DNA from: Halalkalibacillus halophilus DSM 18494
GTDB lineage: Bacteria > Bacillota > Bacilli > Bacillales > Alkalibacillaceae
DNA: 64,000 nt
Reading direction: 5' to 3'
NCBI RefSeq assembly: GCF_000423105.1
Contig: NZ_AUHI01000012.1
Location: 1 to 64,000 of the forward strand
Shown: positions 58,857 through 64,000 of the stretch, piece after piece
Layout of the letters: each line of letters opens with the position of its first letter
Numbering within the stretch: the first letter of the stretch is position 1
Notes under the pieces: generated by a model
The model's database searches: none
What the model was told of the DNA's origin: nothing
The model's input: the letters and a program-made list of their open reading frames with translations, nothing else
Position numbers and translations under genes: made by a program

Positions 58857-60440
58857 ATGGGCAAGAATCAGGATTGGATTAAGGGCACCGTATGGATTGC
58901 AGTAGCTGCGTTCATCGGGAAGGTTTTAGGATTAATTTATCGAATACCTTTACAAAATATCGCTGGGGACGAAGGTCTTTATATATATCAGCAAATTTAT
59001 CCGATCCTTTCTCTTGCCTTGTTGCTTTCTATTTATAGCTTGCCTAGTGCGACAGCTCAGCTATTAGGAAGTCAAACAAAGGATCCTCAGGTGCGTAGAG
59101 CTTACGTGTCTGTGGTTTTTTATTTATACATAAGTTTAGGTGTTTTAGCGTGGGTTCTATTATTTTTTGCAGCACCTCTTTTATCAACTTGGATGGGTGA
59201 TGAAGCTCTAACTTTACCAATTCGTATGAGTAGCTTCATGTTTCTTCTCATTCCGATTACAGCTACATTAAGAGGTTACTTTCAAAGTGAACAGCGAACC
59301 GATTTAATCGCTATTTCTCAAGTGGTCGAACAATTAATTAGGGTGCTGATCATCATTGCGACAACCGTAGCTGTTGCTAGTTTTGGGATGTCTTTATACA
59401 TGATTGGTGTTTACGCAAGTATGGCGACTGTCTGCGGAAGCGTAGTGGCGAGTGTCCTATTGTTTGTGTGGTTCAAAGGGATGAAACAAGAAGCGGGTTC
59501 TGTAGCTGTAAAAGCCGATTATAGAAAAATGTTTCCGGTGCTATTCAAAGCTGCGATTGTATTTAGTTTTATTCATATATTACATTTACTGTTGCAAGCA
59601 GTAGATGTCTTCACGATGATTCATATGTTGCAAAGTTGGGGGGCATCATTAGAGGAGGCGCGGTTTTTAAAAGGGGTTTATGATCGCGGGAACCCATTAA
59701 TTCAACTAGGGTTAGTGTTTGGAACTGCGATTGCTTTCGCTCTAGTACCTTCTCTAAATGAAACTGTTGAGAAGGAAGGTATTAAAGAGGAAGAACGGAA
59801 TTTTGCTGTTAAATTAACCGCGTTTATTTCCTTACAAGCTACAGTTGGGTTAGTGGCAATCATGCCTTATTTAAATCCCTTATTTTACAAATCGGACGAT
59901 GCTACACTTGTTCTCCAAGTAATGGTAACGACAATCCTTCCATTATCGCTTGTCATTACTATCTCCGTGATTTTACAGCAACAAGGAAAGAAATTAGTTC
60001 AATTATGGTGGCTACTAATTTGGATAAGTTTAAAGGTACTTCTAAACCTTCTACTTCTCCCAATCTACGGTATAATGGGTGCAAGTATCGCATCGATTAC
60101 TGCTTCTATCGCTTTACTCGGTATTTACTTTTGGGTGTGGTCAACGATTTCCCCATCAAAAGTTGCATGGAGCTATATTTTCAAATTAGTCACCTCTAGC
60201 ATTGTAATGCTAAGTCTGGTGCTTTTAGCTGGAGAGTCGATTGTGTGGGTGATCGGTGAAGCGAATAGATTACAGCTATCTATCATTATAACAATCCAAG
60301 TTCTTATAGGAATCGCTGTCGTACTTCTTTGCATGTTTTATTGGAAAATTTGGAGCAAGGAAGAGCTAGACCGCCTATGGAGCATGGTTCCGAATAAAGT
60401 AAAGAAACGTTTATCACGTGCTAATGGGAAGGGGCTTTAA
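58857..60440 (+). CDS. yabM: Polysaccharide/lipid II flippase-like protein YabM
   Basis: A 527-residue MOP/MATE-superfamily membrane protein with about 14 hydrophobic segments, of the SpoVB/MurJ (Amj-unrelated) branch. The N-terminal FIGKVLGLIYRIPLQNIAGDEGLYIYQQIYP is a landmark of the family. It is a candidate lipid-linked precursor exporter in sporulation or growth. ATG 58857 is used; the GTG at 58845 lies within AAGGTAGGGTG. The yabN start overlaps closely downstream. Confidence 0.91.
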   Translation: MGKNQDWIKGTVWIAVAAFIGKVLGLIYRIPLQNIAGDEGLYIYQQIYPILSLALLLSIYSLPSATAQLLGSQTKDPQVRRAYVSVVFYLYISLGVLAWVLLFFAAPLLSTWMGDEALTLPIRMSSFMFLLIPITATLRGYFQSEQRTDLIAISQVVEQLIRVLIIIATTVAVASFGMSLYMIGVYASMATVCGSVVASVLLFVWFKGMKQEAGSVAVKADYRKMFPVLFKAAIVFSFIHILHLLLQAVDVFTMIHMLQSWGASLEEARFLKGVYDRGNPLIQLGLVFGTAIAFALVPSLNETVEKEGIKEEERNFAVKLTAFISLQATVGLVAIMPYLNPLFYKSDDATLVLQVMVTTILPLSLVITISVILQQQGKKLVQLWWLLIWISLKVLLNLLLLPIYGIMGASIASITASIALLGIYFWVWSTISPSKVAWSYIFKLVTSSIVMLSLVLLAGESIVWVIGEANRLQLSIIITIQVLIGIAVVLLCMFYWKIWSKEELDRLWSMVPNKVKKRLSRANGKGL

Positions 60441-60441
60441 A

Positions 60442-61893
60442 ATGAGTACAATCCGTGTCATTGGACTAGGTACAAGTACCATCGATCAATTGCCACTCGG
60501 TGTATATAAAGAAATAACGCGTATAGATGGGCCGGTGTATACACGTACTTTATACCACCCTGTAGTGCAATCACTACAAAGTGAAGGTGTTATATTTCAG
60601 AGCTTTGATGAAGTTTATGAGGAGAATGAAGCTTTCGGATCTGTTTATGAGACGATTGCAGAGCGATTGATAAAAGAAGCGGAGTCGGGGGATGTATTAT
60701 ATACTGTTCCCGGTCACCCGATGGTCGCAGAACGTACTGTACAATTACTCTTGGAACAAAAAACAAATGAAATGAAAGTAGAGATTGCTGGTGGACAAAG
60801 TTTCTTAGATGCAATGTTTACTGCATTAGAGATCGATCCGATTGAAGGGTTTCAATTAGTGGATGGAACCGCCTTACAACAGGAAAGTTTGCATTTAAAA
60901 AGTCATATATTAATCGGACAAGTATATGATCAAATGGTTGCTTCGGATGTGAAGCTAACTTTATTAGAAGAGCTTCCACACGATCACCCAGTTACAATTG
61001 TTGATGCAGCTGGGAGTGAAAAAGAGAATATTCAAACCGTAGCATTACATGAAATAGATCATGATTTTTCCTTTAGTAACTTAGCAACGTTGTATGTTGC
61101 TCCAGTTGAAGATGAACTACTGCATCATCATTTTGGAGTTCTCCGTGAAGTAATTGCAACATTACGCGGTCCTAACGGTTGTCCGTGGGATCGGAAACAA
61201 ACCCATGAAACACTCCGGAAATATTTAATTGAAGAAGCGTACGAAGTTATTGAAGCGATCGAGGCGGGAGATGACGACCACCTTGCTGATGAACTTGGAG
61301 ATTTGTTACTTCAAGTCATGCTTCATAGTCAAATTGCCGAGGGAGATGGGTTCTTCACAGTAGATGATGTCATCCGAAATATTACAGACAAGATGATCGA
61401 GCGTCATCCCCATGTATTTGCTGAAGTAAACGTGGAGACATCAGAGGACGTAGTAACCAATTGGGAAGCTATTAAACAACAAGGAAAACCTAAGCAAGAT
61501 TCTGTACTAAACGATCGAAATAGAAGTCTTCCTAGATTACTTTACGCAGAAGAGATCCAAAAAAAGGTTGCTAAAGTAGGGTTTGACTGGAAAGAAGAAG
61601 CATCTACCGTGGAGAAATTAGAAGAAGAAATAAAGGAATTTCAAGAAGCGGTGGCGAATTTATCTAAAGAAGAGATGGAAAAGGAATATGGAGATATTCT
61701 TTTCACTGCAGTGAATATAGCTAGGCATTATAAAATCAATCCAGAAATTGCGCTAAATCGTACCTGTGAAACGTTCGTAAAACGTTTTCAGCTAGTGGAA
61801 CAAGCTTTCTTGGAACGGGAAGATCAGTTAGAGGAAGCATCTTTAGAAGAGCTAGAACGTGTTTGGCAAACAATCAAAGAGCAAGTTAAATAA
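60442..61893 (+). CDS. yabN: MazG-type nucleotide pyrophosphohydrolase YabN
   Basis: A 483-residue fusion. The N-terminal tetrapyrrole-methylase-like domain is about 1-215 (RVIGLGTSTIDQLPLG, TVPGHPMVAERTV). It is followed by a double MazG NTP pyrophosphatase region (LRGPNGCPWDRKQTHETLRKYLIEEAYEV; DELGDLLLQVMLHSQIA). It is thought to clear abnormal NTPs. ATG 60442 lies just after the yabM stop, behind GGGAAGGGG. Confidence 0.94.
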   Translation: MSTIRVIGLGTSTIDQLPLGVYKEITRIDGPVYTRTLYHPVVQSLQSEGVIFQSFDEVYEENEAFGSVYETIAERLIKEAESGDVLYTVPGHPMVAERTVQLLLEQKTNEMKVEIAGGQSFLDAMFTALEIDPIEGFQLVDGTALQQESLHLKSHILIGQVYDQMVASDVKLTLLEELPHDHPVTIVDAAGSEKENIQTVALHEIDHDFSFSNLATLYVAPVEDELLHHHFGVLREVIATLRGPNGCPWDRKQTHETLRKYLIEEAYEVIEAIEAGDDDHLADELGDLLLQVMLHSQIAEGDGFFTVDDVIRNITDKMIERHPHVFAEVNVETSEDVVTNWEAIKQQGKPKQDSVLNDRNRSLPRLLYAEEIQKKVAKVGFDWKEEASTVEKLEEEIKEFQEAVANLSKEEMEKEYGDILFTAVNIARHYKINPEIALNRTCETFVKRFQLVEQAFLEREDQLEEASLEELERVWQTIKEQVK

Positions 61894-61906
61894 AGGGGGA
61901 TGTATC

Positions 61907-62176
61907 ATGCGTCTGGATAAGTTTTTAAAAATTTCTCGATTAATTAAACGACGTACCGTGGCGAAGGAAGTTGCAAGTCAAGGTAGAGTTTATATAAATA
62001 ACCAAGCAGTAAAAGCATCACATGATTTAAAGGTAGGCGATGAAATCATGATTCAGTTTGGAAACAAAAAGCTAACGATTCGGGTGGAGTCGTTGCAAGA
62101 ACAAATTAGAAAAGATGAAACGTCGCGCTTATACACCGTTTTAAAAGAAGAGAAAATAGAGTCTGAGTCCTTTTAG
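61907..62176 (+). CDS. rqcP: RqcP (YabO), S4-domain ribosome quality control factor
   Basis: An 89-residue S4 RNA-binding protein (RLDKFLKISRLIKRRTVAKEVASQGRV). RqcP works with RqcH in alanine tailing of stalled nascent chains on 50S subunits. ATG 61907 follows AAAGGGGGATG. The longer open frame into yabN is only overlap. Confidence 0.95.
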   Translation: MRLDKFLKISRLIKRRTVAKEVASQGRVYINNQAVKASHDLKVGDEIMIQFGNKKLTIRVESLQEQIRKDETSRLYTVLKEEKIESESF

Positions 62177-62178
62177 TA

Positions 62179-62207
62179 GCATGAAAATTTCCTTTCTATC
62201 ATAGATT
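62179..62207 (+). promoter_or_regulatory. Sigma-E-like promoter of yabP-yabQ
   Basis: GCATGAA (62179-62185) and CATAGATT (62200-62207) are 14 bp apart. yabP and yabQ are sigma-E genes in B. subtilis. Confidence 0.5.
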
Positions 62208-62229
62208 GATGGTAGAGGGAGGAATGGAC

Positions 62230-62535
62230 ATGCAAGCTAATCAAATGTATAGCAGTGGTACGCGTGAGCAAACAAGAGAACATCAATTGAAACTAGTGAA
62301 TCGAAAGAAGTTAGAAATTACGGGTGTAGAAGATGTGGATAGTTTTGATACAGAAGAATTCTTATTAAAAACTACCCAAGGGTACCTAATTGTACGGGGG
62401 CATAATTTACACATGAAGAACCTCAATGTAGATGAGGGGCTACTCACGATTCAAGGAAAGATAGATGGTTTTCAGTATTTAGATGATCATCAAAAAGAGC
62501 AAGCTAAAGGGTTATTTAGCAAGTTGTTTAAATGA
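62230..62535 (+). CDS. yabP: Sporulation protein YabP
   Basis: A 101-residue YabP/YqfC-family protein needed for normal spore formation. The core LVNRKKLEITGVEDVDSFDTEEFLL and IVRGHNLHMKNLNVDEG is conserved. ATG 62230 is 7 nt from AGGGAGGA; earlier ATGs at 62209 and 62224 overlap or crowd that site. Its TGA overlaps the yabQ ATG (ATGA). Confidence 0.93.
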   Translation: MQANQMYSSGTREQTREHQLKLVNRKKLEITGVEDVDSFDTEEFLLKTTQGYLIVRGHNLHMKNLNVDEGLLTIQGKIDGFQYLDDHQKEQAKGLFSKLFK

Positions 62536-63116
62536 CACTAGCAACTCAGTGGCTTTCTTTATTAGCAATGATTAGTGGTGGAATTGGGACAGCTCTTGTG
62601 TTTAATACGTATAGCCATTTATTTCGCTCCAAAAACACAACACATCAAATGATCACTGATCCTATGGTGGTCATTGTGCTGTCCTTTTTTAGTTACTACC
62701 TGTTGTATATGGTTAATGGCGGAATTATACGCTTTTATTTAGTAGTCGCCTTTCTTTTAGGAATAACCATTTACTATGCTATGTTTGAAAAAGTTTATTT
62801 AAGGGTATTAGACCGGGTAGTGGTATTTGTAAAAAAGATTTGGTATGGTATACTCAAATTATCGAATATTATGATTATTAAACCGTTAATCTGGATTAGT
62901 ATTGGTCTATTAGTACTTATACGCTTTTTCATCCTAACCATTTGGAAAGTTTTTAGATTTGTAATTTTAGTTTTATTTAAAATAATTCGACCTTTCATCC
63001 CAAGTATTGTTCGCAGGCATGTTCAGAGTGTTTACATGAAATGCCGTACTAGTGTAAACTTGTGGAAGAGAAAACTTATTATGTTATGGAGGAGGATCAA
63101 GAATGCGAAGAAGTGA
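62532..63116 (+). CDS. yabQ: Spore cortex biosynthesis protein YabQ
   Basis: A 194-residue membrane protein required for cortex formation, located in the outer forespore membrane in B. subtilis. Hydrophobic segments occur at about 5-25, 44-62, 66-85 and 116-160, followed by a very basic tail (about 165-194). Translation is coupled to yabP by a 4-bp overlap, and the end overlaps divIC by 14 bp. Confidence 0.93.
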   Translation: MTLATQWLSLLAMISGGIGTALVFNTYSHLFRSKNTTHQMITDPMVVIVLSFFSYYLLYMVNGGIIRFYLVVAFLLGITIYYAMFEKVYLRVLDRVVVFVKKIWYGILKLSNIMIIKPLIWISIGLLVLIRFFILTIWKVFRFVILVLFKIIRPFIPSIVRRHVQSVYMKCRTSVNLWKRKLIMLWRRIKNAKK

Positions 63117-63492
63117 GCGGCGCGAGAAAAAAGTGACGAAGCTAGATTCCAATTATGTGAAACAACAAGAATATTACATAGCTAGACAAGCTCGCGAGAA
63201 GAAATTGTTAATTCGTCGCTTAGCTGCGTTTGCAATCATCTTTACATTTATTATAGGATCCTTGTCTATCTTTCACTTCCAACAACGAAGTGCATATAAT
63301 GATCAACAGCAAGAGTACCAACAGCTAGAAGAAGACTTACAAGTTTACCAAAGTGAACAATCGAGCTTGGAAAGAGAAATCGAGTTATTAAATGACGTCG
63401 ATTACTTATTACAGATTGCCCGTAAGGATTATTTCTTCTCGAAAGAAGGCGAAGTAATTTTTACTTTGCCAGATGAAGAGCCTTCTTATTGA
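63103..63492 (+). CDS. divIC: Cell division protein DivIC
   Basis: A 129-residue bitopic division protein (FtsB-like). The N-terminus is basic and cytoplasmic (about 1-37), one membrane helix spans about 38-58, and an extracellular coiled coil spans about 65-100, ending in YLLQIARKDYFFSKEGEVIF. It forms the DivIB-DivIC-FtsL complex at the septum. The ATG lies 8 nt after GGAGGAT within yabQ. Confidence 0.95.
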   Translation: MRRSERREKKVTKLDSNYVKQQEYYIARQAREKKLLIRRLAAFAIIFTFIIGSLSIFHFQQRSAYNDQQQEYQQLEEDLQVYQSEQSSLEREIELLNDVDYLLQIARKDYFFSKEGEVIFTLPDEEPSY

Positions 63493-63518
63493 CACTCTTT
63501 CCTAAGCTTATATATAAT
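63489..63518 (+). promoter_or_regulatory. Sigma-A promoter of yabR
   Basis: TTGACA (63489-63494, overlapping the divIC stop) and TATAAT (63513-63518) with 18-bp spacing. Confidence 0.8.
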
Positions 63519-63564
63519 AAGATAGAATATACTTTTTATAATTTTAAGGAGGAGCATTACTTTT

Positions 63565-63945
63565 ATGTCAGTTGAAGTAGGCAGCAAGTTGCGTGGTAAG
63601 GTTACCCGCATAACGAACTTTGGAGCATTTGTTCAGTTACCGGATGGTGCAACAGGATTGGTTCACATCAGTGAGGTAGCAAATAAGTATGTAAAAGATA
63701 TTAACGAACACCTTGCCGTTGGAGATGAAGTAGACGTTAAAGTGCTTAACGTTGAAGACAATGGTAAAATTGGTTTGTCTATTAAAAAGGCAAACGAAAG
63801 ATTCGAAAAGCAAGAAGAAAAGAAACGTACAGAAAACTTCGAAACACAAATGAGTAAGTTTTTAAAAGATAGTGAAGAAAAAATGTCTACACTTAAAAAG
63901 CATACTGAATCGCGTCGTGGAGGCGGAGGTGCCAAGCGGGGCTAA
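63565..63945 (+). CDS. yabR: S1 RNA-binding domain protein YabR
   Basis: A 126-residue protein with one S1 domain (about 3-75; GSKLRGKVTRITNFGAFVQLPDGATGLVHISEV) and a charged helical tail ending in RRGGGGAKRG. It belongs to the general-stress S1 family related to YugI (GSP13). RBS AAGGAGGAG. In B. subtilis two tRNA genes and spoIIE follow; the window ends 55 bp later without them. Confidence 0.94.
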   Translation: MSVEVGSKLRGKVTRITNFGAFVQLPDGATGLVHISEVANKYVKDINEHLAVGDEVDVKVLNVEDNGKIGLSIKKANERFEKQEEKKRTENFETQMSKFLKDSEEKMSTLKKHTESRRGGGGAKRG

Positions 63946-64000
63946 TCTTGCTGTCTATGAGGAAGCGGATCTAATAAAATAATGTTATACAAACGAAGCG

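Noticed and set aside
1..64000. parS partition site
   Set aside because: No match to TGTTTCACGTGAAACA was noticed in intergenic or coding sequence, though a mismatch-tolerant search was not possible by eye.
63946..64000. tRNA genes expected after yabR
   Set aside because: The last 55 bases show no tRNA structure; they may begin beyond the window.

Overview
The window is a chromosomal segment of a low-GC, endospore-forming Bacillaceae. From dck/dgk, and again from yaaH to yabR, the gene order follows the origin-proximal region of Bacillus subtilis. Many sporulation genes are present: cotY/Z-like, yaaH, bofA, gin, yabG, spoVG, fin, spoVT, yabP, yabQ. Strongly acidic protein tails, such as the DppE N-terminal linker and the Ctc C-terminus, suggest a halophilic or halotolerant genus of the Halobacillus/Pontibacillus/Virgibacillus type. 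The genus is inference.

Layout. 1-3.5 kb: a 20-bp-periodic repeat element, tRNA-Ser(UGA), an M23 peptidase plus bactofilin pair, and dgk-dck. 3.6-9.3 kb (accessory): a coat protein gene behind a sigma-K-like promoter, then a CstR-controlled persulfide operon (cstR, tusA, dsrE-like, rhodanese, tusA-rhodanese, rhodanese-MBL persulfide dioxygenase, sulP) with three copies of one operator. 9.3-9.75 kb: two non-coding repeats back to back. 9.76-19.3 kb, minus strand: a complete dppABCDE-ykfABCD operon for uptake and recycling of cell-wall peptides, with a CodY-like box over its promoter. 19.7-24.6 kb: acsA, an orphan N-hydroxylase, a DJ-1/PfpI protein and a DUF3891 protein. 24.6-64 kb: the conserved core: yaaH, tadA, SRP RNA, dnaX-yaaK-recR-bofA-gin, a Fur-box nitroreductase, murB, yaaO-tmk-darA-yaaR-holB-ricT-yabA-trmNF-rsmI, abrB, metS-tatD-yabE-rnmV-ksgA-yabG, veg, ispE-purR, spoVG-glmU-prs-ctc-pth-fin-mfd-spoVT-yabM-yabN-rqcP-yabP-yabQ-divIC-yabR.

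Promoters readable by eye match the expected regulons: sigma-H at spoVG, sigma-B plus sigma-A at ctc, sigma-F-like at gin and fin, sigma-G at spoVT, sigma-E-like at yaaH, bofA and yabP, and sigma-K-like at the coat gene and yabG.

The main unexplained signal is a dispersed intergenic element present in four full copies (about 105-263, 21497-21654, 26838-26999 inverted, 41934-42093), with a probable remnant at 49576-49608. Each full copy has exactly eight TGGATA-type words, and the word-to-word distances are 20-20-21-21-20-20-20 bp in all four. Spacer sequence specific to unit position is also partly kept. A fifth array at 9583-9732 uses TGCCGGCA-type words with the same roughly 20.3-bp period and the same 142-bp span.
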